Shown in pieces: positions 14,858 to 23,543 of a DNA stretch of 27,464 bases. A program made the position numbers and the translations under genes. Under the pieces are notes generated by a model. It was given only the letters and a program-made list of their open reading frames with translations. It searched no databases and had not been told where the DNA came from. Within the stretch, counting starts at the first letter, position 1. Each line of letters begins with the position of its first letter. The stretch covers positions 1 to 27,464 of the forward strand of contig CAWUIM010000042.1 in NCBI GenBank assembly GCA_963922595.1, given 5' to 3'. The stretch is from JAJFFW01 sp963922595 (lineage in GTDB: Bacteria; Pseudomonadota; Alphaproteobacteria; Caulobacterales; Parvularculaceae).

Positions 14858-14967
14858 AAATTAACCCGGGTGACCATTACGCCGTTCTATGTAAGGCGCG
14901 CTTGCCGGCTTGTCAGGGGGCCGATAGGTTTTGACTGCGAAAATCTCAAGGAGCCCGCGCCCGCGCC

Positions 14968-15645
14968 ATGTCCCATCCCGTCGCCGACGCCGTCAAAAGC
15001 CGCATATCGACCCGCGCCTTTCTGGATAAGCAAGTCCCCGAGCAAGAGATCCGGGCGGTGCTCGACATTGCGCGCTGGTCGCCGTCCGGGGGCAATCTTC
15101 AGCCCTGGCGCGTCCATGTGTTGACGGGCGCGGCGCGCGACCGCCTCGTCGAGACTGTCAAGAAAGCGATCGCTGACAATCCGTTTGCGGATGAGGCCGA
15201 ACTCGCCGTTTATCCGAGCGGCCTTGTGGAGCCTTATCGAACCCGCCGATATGAGGTCGGCGAAGCAATGTACGAACGGCTTGGCATCCCGCGCGAGGAT
15301 AAGGCCGCGCGGGTCATGCATCTCACCCGGAATTTCGAATTCTTCGACGCGCCCGTGGGGCTTTTCTTTTCACTGGATCGCATGTTCGACAAGGGTCAGT
15401 GGGCTCATCTCGGCATGTTCATGCAGACGTTGGCGCTCGCGGCGCATGAACGCGGTCTCGCCACCTGCATGCAGGAGGCCTGGATCACGCGCGCTAAATC
15501 TGTATCGGCTTTTCTTGGCCTTGCCGAGAACGAACAGCTCTATTGCGGGATGGCGATGGGCTATGCGGACCCGGCCGCGCCGGTCAACGATCTGCGGTCG
15601 GCGCGCGCCCACATTGACGACTTCACGACATTTCTCAGCGACTAG
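14968..15645 (+). CDS. Nitroreductase family FMN oxidoreductase
   Basis: This 225-residue protein of the nitroreductase superfamily forms a dimeric FMN enzyme that reduces nitroaromatics, quinones or related electrophiles with NAD(P)H. Seen are SRISTRAFLDKQV (FMN-binding Arg/Ser near 11-22), ARWSPSGGNLQPW (34-46) and a C-terminal CGMAMGYADP in the usual place. The start ATG has AAGGAG 13 bases upstream, rather far. It stands alone, 60 bp before the DUF6151 gene. The physiological substrate is unknown. Confidence 0.88.
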   Translation: MSHPVADAVKSRISTRAFLDKQVPEQEIRAVLDIARWSPSGGNLQPWRVHVLTGAARDRLVETVKKAIADNPFADEAELAVYPSGLVEPYRTRRYEVGEAMYERLGIPREDKAARVMHLTRNFEFFDAPVGLFFSLDRMFDKGQWAHLGMFMQTLALAAHERGLATCMQEAWITRAKSVSAFLGLAENEQLYCGMAMGYADPAAPVNDLRSARAHIDDFTTFLSD

Positions 15646-15705
15646 GCGTCTGGCGCTACGAACGCGAACGCCTATATCTGGTGTCAGGCAAGTGAGGATC
15701 CAATT

Positions 15706-16320
15706 ATGTCGGTAACGGTCAACGTGTCCTGCGCATGCGGGGAAGTCGCGGGAACGCTGCGGGACGTCTCGCCCAAAGGCGGAAACAGGCTCATCTGTTA
15801 TTGCCGCGACTGCCAGGCCTTCGCGCATTATCTCGAAAAGAATGACAGCGTTCTCGACGCCCAGGGCGGCACGGACGTTTTTCAGATCACGCCCTCCCGC
15901 CTCACATTCACCAAAGGCCAGAACCATATCCGCAGCGTCAAGGTGACACCGAAAGGTATTTATCGATGGTATGCGGATTGTTGCAGGTCGCCCATCGGCA
16001 ATACAGCGTCGACGCCGGATGTTCCTTTTGTGGGTTTAATCACCGCCTTCATCAGCGATCAGGGACAGGACAAGGCGGCCGCAATCGGGCCCGTGCGCGG
16101 CGGCGTCAACCAAGAGGGCGCCCATGGCGATCCGTCAGCGCTCGCCAAAAAGGTCGGGCCCCTCGCGATGGCGGGCATGGTTGCGAAAATGATTGGGGCG
16201 AAGTTGAATGGCGACACCGCCTCGCCCTTCTTCGACGAGGACAAGAACCCGCTCGCGGAGCCGACAGTCTTAAGCGCCGAAGAACGCGCGGCGATCGACG
16301 CCCGGATCGACGCGGCGTGA
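15706..16320 (+). CDS. DUF6151 family protein (GFA-like zinc fold)
   Basis: This 204-residue protein matches my memory of the DUF6151 family: Cys9-x-Cys11 (SCACGEV), Cys31-x-Cys33-x-x-Cys36 (LICYCRDCQAFAHYLE), a QGGTD segment, and WYADCCRSPIGN with paired cysteines near residue 90. This is the zinc-ligand layout of the GFA/CENP-V fold related to glutathione-dependent formaldehyde-activating enzymes. A substrate is not known. The stop overlaps the GTG start of the following SRPBCC gene by four bases, so the two proteins are probably made together. Confidence 0.8.
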   Translation: MSVTVNVSCACGEVAGTLRDVSPKGGNRLICYCRDCQAFAHYLEKNDSVLDAQGGTDVFQITPSRLTFTKGQNHIRSVKVTPKGIYRWYADCCRSPIGNTASTPDVPFVGLITAFISDQGQDKAAAIGPVRGGVNQEGAHGDPSALAKKVGPLAMAGMVAKMIGAKLNGDTASPFFDEDKNPLAEPTVLSAEERAAIDARIDAA

Positions 16321-16805
16321 CCAAACCGATCGCCACAACTGTATCTGTCCGCACGGCGCGCGATAAAGCGCACGCCTTCGCCACTGCGATCCCCGCGGAC
16401 CTGACCAAAGTCCTTTTACCGAAGGGACCGCTGCCCGGCGTTCGCGACGTCACCGAGCGCAAGGGCGACTGGACCGCGCCGGGGCACAGCCGCCGCGTCG
16501 TCATGTCGGACGGCGCGTCGCTCCTCGAGACGCTCACGGCCTATGAGGAAAACACCGCCGTCGCCTATCGCATCGAAGGCTTCAAGGCGCCGCTCGGCCT
16601 TCTCGTCACCCATGCGGAAGGCGCGTGGTCATTCGACGAGGTTGGGCCAGCTGAAACCAAAATTGCGTGGACATTCACGTTCTACCCGCGCTCAGCGTTC
16701 ACCGCACCGATCGTCGGCTTTATCGCCCGTCGCCTATGGCCCGGTTACGCGGGCGATGCGTTGGACCGCGTCAAGGCGATGGCGGAATCAGACGAAGCCG
16801 CTTAA
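16317..16805 (+). CDS. SRPBCC-fold protein, coupled to DUF6151 gene
   Basis: This is a 162-residue helix-grip protein. The frame is open further upstream, but the proper start is the GTG at 16317, inside the TGA of the preceding gene (GTGA), because the upstream part only shadows the DUF6151 gene. The domain shows an N-terminal strand, SLLETLTAYEENTAVAY in the middle and a long C-terminal helix after PIVGFIARRLWPGYAGDAL. It resembles the SRPBCC protein encoded between tatC and serS. The ligand and role are unknown. The overlap with the zinc-binding DUF6151 protein suggests a joint function. Confidence 0.75.
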   Translation: MTKPIATTVSVRTARDKAHAFATAIPADLTKVLLPKGPLPGVRDVTERKGDWTAPGHSRRVVMSDGASLLETLTAYEENTAVAYRIEGFKAPLGLLVTHAEGAWSFDEVGPAETKIAWTFTFYPRSAFTAPIVGFIARRLWPGYAGDALDRVKAMAESDEAA

Positions 16806-16879
16806 TATCAAAAAATTCAAAATTTCCCGGCGCATGGCGGCGACGCTTCGCCGCTACGCCCAAGTAAAAGACCGCCACC

Positions 16880-17662
16880 ATGAAAATCGCCACCTATAAT
16901 GTGAATTCAATCAATGCGCGCCTGCCGCGCATTCTTGAATGGTTCGACGAAGCGAAACCCGACGCTGTCGTTTTACAGGAAATCAAATGCGTCGATGAAA
17001 AATTTCCGTCAGGCGACTTTGAGGATCGCGGCTACAATGTTGCCGTACACGGACAAAAGACTTATAACGGCGTCGCGCTCCTGTCGAAACACCCGATCGA
17101 AGACGTAATCCGCGGGCTGCCGGGCGATACGTCGGACGACCAGGCGCGCTATATCGAAGCCGTGATCTGCCCTGACGACAAAGCGCCGGTGCGGCTCGGC
17201 GGGCTTTATTTGCCGAACGGCAATCCGGCGCCGGGACCGAAATACGACTACAAGCTCAAATGGATGAAGCGGCTAAAAAAGCGCGCGGAAAAACTGCTCG
17301 CGCTGGAAGAAGCTTTTGTTCTGGCCGGCGACTACAACGTCATCCCTCAGGAAGAAGATTGCTACGATCCCGCCGCCTGGGCGGAAGACGCGCTCTTCCT
17401 GCCCGAAACGAAAGCCGCATTCCGCGAGATCTTGAACCTCGGCTTTACGGAAGCCGTGCGTCAGATCGAACCGACAAAAACGCTCTTCACCTTCTGGGAC
17501 TATCAGCGCGGCGCCTGGGAGAAAGATCACGGCATCCGCATCGACCATCACCTGCTTTCGCCGCAAGCCGCCGACCGCTTAAAGAAAGCCGGCGTCGATC
17601 GCAAAGTGCGCGGCCGTGAAAAACCCTCCGACCATGTGCCGGTTTGGATTGAACTCGACTAG
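16880..17662 (+). CDS. xthA: Exodeoxyribonuclease III (AP endonuclease)
   Basis: This is a 260-residue ExoIII-type enzyme that incises DNA at abasic sites and has 3'-5' exonuclease activity in base-excision repair. The active-site residues fall at nearly the E. coli positions: Asn7 (YNVNS), Glu34 (LQEIKC), Asp151 and Asn153 (AGDYNVIP), Asp222 (IRIDHHL), and Asp251-His252 (PSDHVPVW). The length is typical. The ATG at 16880 has no clear ribosome-binding site, and the 74-bp gap before it is AT-richer at 16806-16830, where a promoter could lie. Confidence 0.95.
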   Translation: MKIATYNVNSINARLPRILEWFDEAKPDAVVLQEIKCVDEKFPSGDFEDRGYNVAVHGQKTYNGVALLSKHPIEDVIRGLPGDTSDDQARYIEAVICPDDKAPVRLGGLYLPNGNPAPGPKYDYKLKWMKRLKKRAEKLLALEEAFVLAGDYNVIPQEEDCYDPAAWAEDALFLPETKAAFREILNLGFTEAVRQIEPTKTLFTFWDYQRGAWEKDHGIRIDHHLLSPQAADRLKKAGVDRKVRGREKPSDHVPVWIELD

Positions 17663-17701
17663 CCAGTAAGATTGCGCTGACGATCAATTGAGGAGGCTGT
17701 C

Positions 17702-18571
17702 TTGAGAGCGATCGCGCTGTTGATATTGCTGACGCCGTTTTGGGCCGCGCCGGCGCTTGCGGATAAACTCGACTTTCTGCCCGGGCTCGCCCCCGCCGAT
17801 CACACCCGCTTTGTCTCCGAGGCTACCGGCCGGCCCTATCATATCTTTGTGCGCTTGCCGCTGGACTATGATGAGACGGAACAATCCTATCCGACTGTTT
17901 ACGCCCTTGACGGGGACCTCCTCTTCCCCATCCTTGGGGCCAATCATTACTTATTGAGTTTTGACGAGGAGACGGTTCCCGAAGCGATTGTTGTGGGTAT
18001 CGCATACGGCACGTTCGACCGCGACAACGGCAACTACCGCACGGTGGACTACTCCACGCCGCCCTTACCGCCGGAATTCCGCCAGGGCGTCGATGACGGC
18101 GGCGCGGGCGGCGGCGCAGCGAAATTTCAGAAATATATCAGCGACGAACTGATCCCTATGATTGAGGGAAAATATCGCGCTGATCCGGCCCGGCGTATCC
18201 TGATCGGGCAATCGCGCGGCGCTCATTTTGTTCTCTACTCCGCCTACACGCAGCCGGACTTGTTCTGGGGACGGATCGCCAGCAACCCGTCATTGAAACC
18301 CGGGGAGGATTTGTTCTTTGGCGATCTGTCGGAAATTCCCTCTTCGGACTCCCACCTTTTCTTTTCAAGCGGCGAGCGCGACATAGAACGGCTGCGCAAA
18401 GAAGCGCTGGCGTTGTTCGATCACCTATCGAAACAGGAAAGAACGCCCTGGCGGCTTAAAACCAAGACGATGGAAAATGAAACCCACGCCACGGGCGTTA
18501 CGAACGTTTATCGCGACGCCATGAAATGGTTCTTCGCCGACGATGTGCGCGATGACGAGGCGCGCGACTAG
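17702..18571 (+). CDS. Secreted alpha/beta-hydrolase, putative esterase (EsteraseD-like)
   Basis: This 289-residue protein is of the putative-esterase family that includes siderophore esterases and EsteraseD. The start is TTG, strongly supported by a perfect AGGAGG site six bases upstream. It gives a clean Sec signal peptide (hydrophobic 3-15, predicted cleavage after APALA at about 20). The nucleophile is Ser171 in GQSRGAH. His262 (NETHAT) and an acid near 225-227 are likely triad partners. A Gly-rich stretch (132-139) lies just before the active-site region. It is probably periplasmic or extracellular. The helicase gene begins at the very next base after its stop codon. Confidence 0.82.
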   Translation: MRAIALLILLTPFWAAPALADKLDFLPGLAPADHTRFVSEATGRPYHIFVRLPLDYDETEQSYPTVYALDGDLLFPILGANHYLLSFDEETVPEAIVVGIAYGTFDRDNGNYRTVDYSTPPLPPEFRQGVDDGGAGGGAAKFQKYISDELIPMIEGKYRADPARRILIGQSRGAHFVLYSAYTQPDLFWGRIASNPSLKPGEDLFFGDLSEIPSSDSHLFFSSGERDIERLRKEALALFDHLSKQERTPWRLKTKTMENETHATGVTNVYRDAMKWFFADDVRDDEARD

Positions 18572-19660
18572 GTGGAGTGGTCCGTCGAACAAGACAACGC
18601 CCTAAAGGCTGTGGACCGCTGGTATCAAAAAGGCGAGACGCAGGTGTTTCGCCTGTTCGGCTACGCCGGCGCCGGCAAGACGACCCTCGCCCGGCACTTT
18701 GCGGAAAACGCCGGCGGCGATGTGGCGTTCGCCGCCTTCACCGGTAAGGCCGCCCATGTGATGCGTCAGAAGGGATGCGTCGGCGCGACCACCATTCACT
18801 CCCTCATCTATCGGCCCGCCAGCGGCGAAGAAGAAGATGGCGAGCTTAGTTTCGCGATCCGTCACGATGCCCCCGCTTCCGAGGCCGACCTGATCATCAT
18901 CGACGAATGTTCAATGGTGGACGAAGAGCTGGGACGCGATCTTCTGACCTTCGGAAAACCAGTGCTCGTCCTTGGCGACCCGGCGCAGTTACCGCCCGTT
19001 AAGGGCGGCGGCTATTTCACCGAAGCGGAACCGGATTTCATGCTGACGGAGATACACCGCCAGGCCGCCGACAATCCGATCATCCGATTGTCGATGGACA
19101 TTCGCGAGGGGCGCGAGTCCGACGTTAGCGGCGAGGCCCTCACCTTCCTTTCCCGCCGCGACATCGCGCCGGAAGACATTCTCGCCGCGGATCAGGTTCT
19201 GGTCGGCACCAACAAAACACGCCGGCGCTTCAATGATCGCATCCGCGAGTTGAAAGGCCACACGGACCCGACGCCGGAAGCGGGTGAAAAGCTCGTCTGT
19301 CTACGCAACAATAAAAAGAAGGGCCTTTTGAACGGCGGCATCTGGACCGTCACTTTGCGCAAATCCCCGCGCGCGGGCAAGGCGCGGATGATTGTCGCGC
19401 CGGAGGATGGCGGCAAACAGGCGACGATCAACGTGCCGCGCGGATTTTTTATCGACGGGCCGGAAAGCGTCCCATTCGCGCAGCGGCGCGGCGCCGACGA
19501 ATTCGATTATGGCTACGCGCTGACGGTCCATAAGGCGCAGGGCTCGCAATGGGACCATGTCGTGTTGTTCGATGAAAGTTACGCCTTCCGCGAACAGCGC
19601 GACCGTTGGCTCTACACCGCCGTCACGCGCGCCGCGGAGAAACTTGTGATCGTGCGCTGA
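18572..19660 (+). CDS. Compact RecD/Dda-like SF1B DNA helicase
   Basis: This 362-residue ATP-dependent helicase has Walker A GYAGAGKTT (30-38), Walker B IIIDECSMVD (108-117), motif III GDPAQLPPV (135-143) and a C-terminal UvrD_C_2-type motif LTVHKAQGSQWDHVV. The layout matches small RecD-like or phage Dda-like SF1B helicases (5'-3' unwinding), without the extra N-terminal domains of RecD or RecD2. The GTG start directly follows the esterase stop codon, which implies coupling. It could act in repair or recombination; xthA two genes upstream fits but does not prove it. Confidence 0.85.
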   Translation: MEWSVEQDNALKAVDRWYQKGETQVFRLFGYAGAGKTTLARHFAENAGGDVAFAAFTGKAAHVMRQKGCVGATTIHSLIYRPASGEEEDGELSFAIRHDAPASEADLIIIDECSMVDEELGRDLLTFGKPVLVLGDPAQLPPVKGGGYFTEAEPDFMLTEIHRQAADNPIIRLSMDIREGRESDVSGEALTFLSRRDIAPEDILAADQVLVGTNKTRRRFNDRIRELKGHTDPTPEAGEKLVCLRNNKKKGLLNGGIWTVTLRKSPRAGKARMIVAPEDGGKQATINVPRGFFIDGPESVPFAQRRGADEFDYGYALTVHKAQGSQWDHVVLFDESYAFREQRDRWLYTAVTRAAEKLVIVR

Positions 19661-19679
19661 CGATCCGCTTTCACGCTCG

Positions 19680-21575
19680 TCACACCGCAGATTGGAATTC
19701 GCCGATCACCGGTCGCCGCTCGCTTTGCTCGGCGGTTTGCCGGCGCCACAAGGCTGCGTAAAGACCCTGGCGGGCGAGAAGCGTCGCATGGTCGCCCTCT
19801 TCCACAATCGCCCCGTCATCGAGCACAAAAATCCGGTCGGCTTCTGAGAGCGTGGATAGCCGATGCGCTACGGCGATCGTGGTCCGGCCCTTGGCGGCTT
19901 CGCTCAAGGCCGCCTGAACTTCCTTCTCGGTCTCTGAATCCAGAGACGATGTCGCTTCGTCGAGGATCAGGATCGGCGGATCGAGCAGGATTGCGCGCGC
20001 GACGCCGACGCGTTGTTTCTCGCCGCCTGACAGCTTCAATCCCCGCTCGCCCACGCGCGTGTCGAGCCCTTGCGGCAGCGAGTCGATGAACGCGCCAAGC
20101 TGTGCGCGCCGCGCCGCTTCCATAATTTCCGCCTCGCTGGCGTCCGGGCGCGCATAGGCGAGGTTGAAGCGCAGCGTATCGTTGAACAGCACCACCTCTT
20201 GCGGCACGAGCCCCAAGGACCGGCGTAAGGATTGTTGCGTGAGCGTTCGAATATCGCGGCCGTCGAGCAGAATGCCGCCCGAGGCTTGCTCATAAAAGCG
20301 CATCAGAAGTTTTAGGACTGTCGACTTGCCGGCGCCGCTTGGACCCACCAGACCGATAAACTGACCGGCGGGCGCCGTAAACGACATATCGCGCAAGCCC
20401 TGGTCCCGCCCCTCATGGACGAATGAGACATGATCAAACGTGATCTCTCCGTTCACATCTGCAACATCCGTCGCGCCGGGCGCATCTTCAATCGCCGGTT
20501 TCATATCCATCAAATCAAAGAGCTTTTCGATATCAACCGCCCCCTGCTTGATCTCGCGCCAGGCGAAGCCGAGAATGTTGAGCGGCCGGTAGATGTTGGT
20601 GAGCATCAAAATCACCGCCGTGATGTCGCCGGCGCGCAGCGACCCGTTTGATGCGCCGAGCCCGGCGATAATCGCCACTGCGACGAGACCGCCTGTCATA
20701 ATGAATTCCTGACCGGCGTTGAGCACATGCATCGACTGCATACTGCGCACATATCTGTTGTTGAAGCGCAGCATCGCGTCGTTAAACCGCCCGGTCTCGC
20801 GCCCCTCGGCGCCAAACGCCTTGACGGTCTCGAAATTGGTCAGCGTATCCATGGAAATGGCGCGAAGCTCCGTATCCGCCTCATTCATAGATCGCCGCAA
20901 TTTGTTGCGCCACTCGGTGACAAGAACCGTAAAGACCGCATAGATCGCCACCGTCGCGAATGCGGCCGCGCCAAGCGTCCAGCTATAAAGCACCGACATG
21001 ACAATGGCGGCGAAGAACAACTCGACAATCGTCGGCCCGATATTGAACGCCAGAAACCGGAGCATGAACTCCATCGCCGCCGCGCCGCGCTCAATGATCC
21101 GGTTCAGCGCGCCCGCGCGGCGCGTCAGGTGAAATTGCAGCGACTGGTCCTGCGCGTGGGAAAACGCCTCCACAGCGATCAGCCGATTGGCGTCCTGCGT
21201 GACCCGCGTGAAAAAGGCGTCACGCGCCTGCGGCAATCCGTTGGAGAGAAACCGCGCAACGCCAAAAATCAGGAAGAAGCCCACAAATGCAGCACCAGCG
21301 CCGGCCGCACCGTCAGTCACACGATTGATCCCCTCGCCGAGGAGGACCGGTGATAACACCGACAACGCCTTCGCAATTATGGTGAGCGCGAGCGCTGCCG
21401 CCATCCGAAAGCGCCAACGCTTCATTTCCGGGCGAAAAAGCACCGCCATCATGCGCATGAAGGCGGCGCGAAAATTCTGCGGCGAAGCTTTTATTTCGTC
21501 GAACTGAGGCGGGACCATGGCGGCAAGGTGGGGCGCAATGTCCGGAATTTCCAGAGTAAATCCCACATTGCTCAA
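19680..21575 (-). CDS. Atm1-type ABC exporter (ABCB7/HMT1 family)
   Basis: This 631-residue half-transporter has a six-helix membrane domain (about 55-335) fused to an ATPase (about 375-620): Walker A GPSGAGKST (411-419), signature LSGGEKQR (515-522), Walker B ILILDE (535-540) and the H-loop His571. The stretch HLTRRAGALNRIIERG (149-164) is characteristic of Atm1/ABCB7 exporters, whose bacterial members export glutathione derivatives and glutathione-metal complexes. The start is unsure: TTG 21575 (used here), GTG 21566 or ATG 21518 are all in frame and none has a good ribosome-binding site. It is convergent with the helicase (19 bp apart) and divergent from the PilZ gene. Confidence 0.88.
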   Translation of the reverse strand: MSNVGFTLEIPDIAPHLAAMVPPQFDEIKASPQNFRAAFMRMMAVLFRPEMKRWRFRMAAALALTIIAKALSVLSPVLLGEGINRVTDGAAGAGAAFVGFFLIFGVARFLSNGLPQARDAFFTRVTQDANRLIAVEAFSHAQDQSLQFHLTRRAGALNRIIERGAAAMEFMLRFLAFNIGPTIVELFFAAIVMSVLYSWTLGAAAFATVAIYAVFTVLVTEWRNKLRRSMNEADTELRAISMDTLTNFETVKAFGAEGRETGRFNDAMLRFNNRYVRSMQSMHVLNAGQEFIMTGGLVAVAIIAGLGASNGSLRAGDITAVILMLTNIYRPLNILGFAWREIKQGAVDIEKLFDLMDMKPAIEDAPGATDVADVNGEITFDHVSFVHEGRDQGLRDMSFTAPAGQFIGLVGPSGAGKSTVLKLLMRFYEQASGGILLDGRDIRTLTQQSLRRSLGLVPQEVVLFNDTLRFNLAYARPDASEAEIMEAARRAQLGAFIDSLPQGLDTRVGERGLKLSGGEKQRVGVARAILLDPPILILDEATSSLDSETEKEVQAALSEAAKGRTTIAVAHRLSTLSEADRIFVLDDGAIVEEGDHATLLARQGLYAALWRRQTAEQSERRPVIGEFQSAV

Positions 21576-21646
21576 ATTGAAAGAAAGTTTTAACGAGTTA
21601 TCGTATAAGTTGCACTTTGTGAAAAGGGCAATTTTAGGGAGAGTTC

Positions 21647-21952
21647 ATGTCGCGGGCGCAGTTAACATCGACGGAAAAACGCGCCAGGCGGCGGCGGCTA
21701 ATCACACTAAAAGGCGAAGTCATGGTCGGAAAATATTATCCGACGATCGATTGTAAATTGTGCGACATCAGCGAGAACGGGGCCCGGCTCCAGTTCGATC
21801 ATCCGACAATATTACCGACACACTTTCGACTGCGCATCGTAAAATCGAAAGAAATCAAATCGGCCCGGACAATCTGGCGCGCCGACCGATCTGTAGGCGT
21901 TATTTTTGGAACCGCCGCCGGCAGTGATCAACCCCTTACAGACAACCCTTAA
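21647..21952 (+). CDS. Single-domain PilZ protein (cyclic-di-GMP binding)
   Basis: This 101-residue PilZ domain carries both c-di-GMP signatures: a basic RARRRR run near residues 12-17 in place of RxxxR, and DISENGA (about 41-47) for DxSxxG. Single PilZ proteins usually signal by binding partner proteins in motility, polysaccharide or cell-cycle pathways. The ATG at 21647 follows AGGGAGAG, a strong site. It is divergent from the ABC exporter, and its 3' end overlaps the convergent 3-hydroxyisobutyrate dehydrogenase gene by 17 bp, each gene ending inside the other. Confidence 0.85.
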   Translation: MSRAQLTSTEKRARRRRLITLKGEVMVGKYYPTIDCKLCDISENGARLQFDHPTILPTHFRLRIVKSKEIKSARTIWRADRSVGVIFGTAAGSDQPLTDNP

Positions 21953-22826
21953 TCAGCTTCATCACACCGGAAAAATCAAGATCATCTTTTCCGGCGGATT
22001 CCATCAGAGCGTAAAGCGCTTCAGCCTGTGCCCCGAGCGGCGTCGCTGCTTTCGCCGCATGGGCCGCTTCTTGCGCGAGGCGCATATCTTTGAGCATCAT
22101 CGCTGCGGCAAACCCGGGCTGATAGTCGTTGTTTGACGGCGCCGTCTCAACCGGACCCGGGGCCGGGCAATAGCTGGTCATCGACCAGGACTGACCCGAT
22201 GCGGTCGAGGAGATATCGTAGAAGGTCTGGGCATCGAGCCCGAGACGTTCAGCGAGATTAAATGCCTCGCAGGTGGCGATCATGGTGACGCCAAGCAGCA
22301 TATTGTTCGCGATCTTTGCAACCTGACCGTTCCCCGCCGCGCCCGCGTGAAAGATGTTCTTACCCATCGCTTGGAGCGCTGGCTTGGCGCGGATAAAGGC
22401 GTCCGCCTCGCCGCCGACCATGAAGGTGAGCGTTCCGGCGGTCGCGGCCCCGACACCGCCTGAAACCGGGGCGTCGACCATGGCGAAGCCGCGCTTCGCC
22501 GCCGCCTCATTCACCGCGCGCGCCGACGCGACGTCAATCGTGGAGGAGTCGATAAACAACGCCCCTTCTTTCGCATGGGCGATGACGCCGTAATCATCCG
22601 TATAGACGGATTTCACATGCGCGCCCGCCGGCAACATCGAAATCACGATATCGGCGTCTTTAACCGCCGCCGCGACCGTTTCGCCGCGCTTGCACCCCGC
22701 CTCTACGGCGCGGTCGATGGCGCCGATCGAAAGGTCCGTCGCCGTGACCTCGTGACCGGCCTTCGCCAGATTCGCGGCCATGGGTCCGCCCATATTGCCA
22801 AGTCCGATAAAGGCGATCGCGGTCAT
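21936..22826 (-). CDS. mmsB: 3-hydroxyisobutyrate dehydrogenase
   Basis: This enzyme oxidises 3-hydroxyisobutyrate to methylmalonate semialdehyde with NAD+ in valine breakdown. The 296-residue protein has the Rossmann motif FIGLGNMGGPMAANL (6-20), the substrate loop DAPVSGGVGAA (118-128), and Lys171 with Asn175 in VAKIANNML, the catalytic Lys region of the beta-hydroxyacid dehydrogenase family. ATG 22826 with CGGAGGA upstream is preferred over a longer frame starting at 22847. It is the last gene of the branched-chain catabolic set and lies 24 bp after the SDR gene. Confidence 0.93.
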   Translation of the reverse strand: MTAIAFIGLGNMGGPMAANLAKAGHEVTATDLSIGAIDRAVEAGCKRGETVAAAVKDADIVISMLPAGAHVKSVYTDDYGVIAHAKEGALFIDSSTIDVASARAVNEAAAKRGFAMVDAPVSGGVGAATAGTLTFMVGGEADAFIRAKPALQAMGKNIFHAGAAGNGQVAKIANNMLLGVTMIATCEAFNLAERLGLDAQTFYDISSTASGQSWSMTSYCPAPGPVETAPSNNDYQPGFAAAMMLKDMRLAQEAAHAAKAATPLGAQAEALYALMESAGKDDLDFSGVMKLIKGCL

Positions 22827-22850
22827 GTCATCCTCCGTTTTTCGCAAGAG

Positions 22851-23525
22851 TTACCACGGGCGTTCGACGCCTGCATAGTCGAGGAAAAGCGGTTTCGCCG
22901 ACGGCTTCATCCGGGCGATTAACCCCCGCAATCCGGCGACGCTTTCATCAACGGGCACCGTTGCGGCGCGCCCGCCCATGTCGGTTTGCACCCAACCGGG
23001 GTGAAACGGCGCCGCGGCGACGCCCTTGCGCTCAAACGCAGGCGCGATGGCGCTTACCGCCATATTCACCGCCGCCTTTGTGGACCGGTAACACACGTAA
23101 CCGCCTGATGAGTCCGCGATCGACCCCATGGTTGAGGAGAGCGCCGCGAACTTTCCAGACGCTTTTTCCAGATGCGGCGCGAACGCCTCGGCCATCGCCA
23201 CAACGGCGCGCACATTCACCGCAAACGCTTCATCCCAGGCGTCAAAGTCGATCGATCCAAAATCGTTCGCCGCATCGCCCATAACGCCAGCATTGGCGAT
23301 CACCCCATCAAGCGGCGTATCAATCTCCGCGGCGAGCGCTTTGATCGCCGTCACATCAGTCACATTAAGAGCGTGGACCTCAATATCGCCTGTAAGCGAT
23401 TTTAGTTCATCGGCTGCGTCAGGCGCCCGGCAGCAGGCGTGAACGCGCCATCCTTCCGACGCATACTGATCGACGAACCCCAACCCGATGCCGCGATTGG
23501 CGCCGGTCACAAGAACTGAGGGCAT
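22851..23525 (-). CDS. SDR family NAD(P)-dependent oxidoreductase
   Basis: This 224-residue classical SDR has TGANRGIG (7-14), NAG (78-80), a catalytic Ser at about 130-131, Tyr146 and Lys150 (YRSTK), and the HPGWVQTDMGG segment typical of the C-fam/Csg-A-like group. The substrate is unknown. It sits inside the valine-degradation set, 18 bp after the hydrolase gene and just before mmsB, which hints at an acyl or hydroxy-acid substrate, but no canonical valine step needs it. The ATG has a GGAGTAGG site upstream. Confidence 0.87.
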   Translation of the reverse strand: MPSVLVTGANRGIGLGFVDQYASEGWRVHACCRAPDAADELKSLTGDIEVHALNVTDVTAIKALAAEIDTPLDGVIANAGVMGDAANDFGSIDFDAWDEAFAVNVRAVVAMAEAFAPHLEKASGKFAALSSTMGSIADSSGGYVCYRSTKAAVNMAVSAIAPAFERKGVAAAPFHPGWVQTDMGGRAATVPVDESVAGLRGLIARMKPSAKPLFLDYAGVERPW

Positions 23526-23543
23526 GGATTTCCTACTCCGTTG

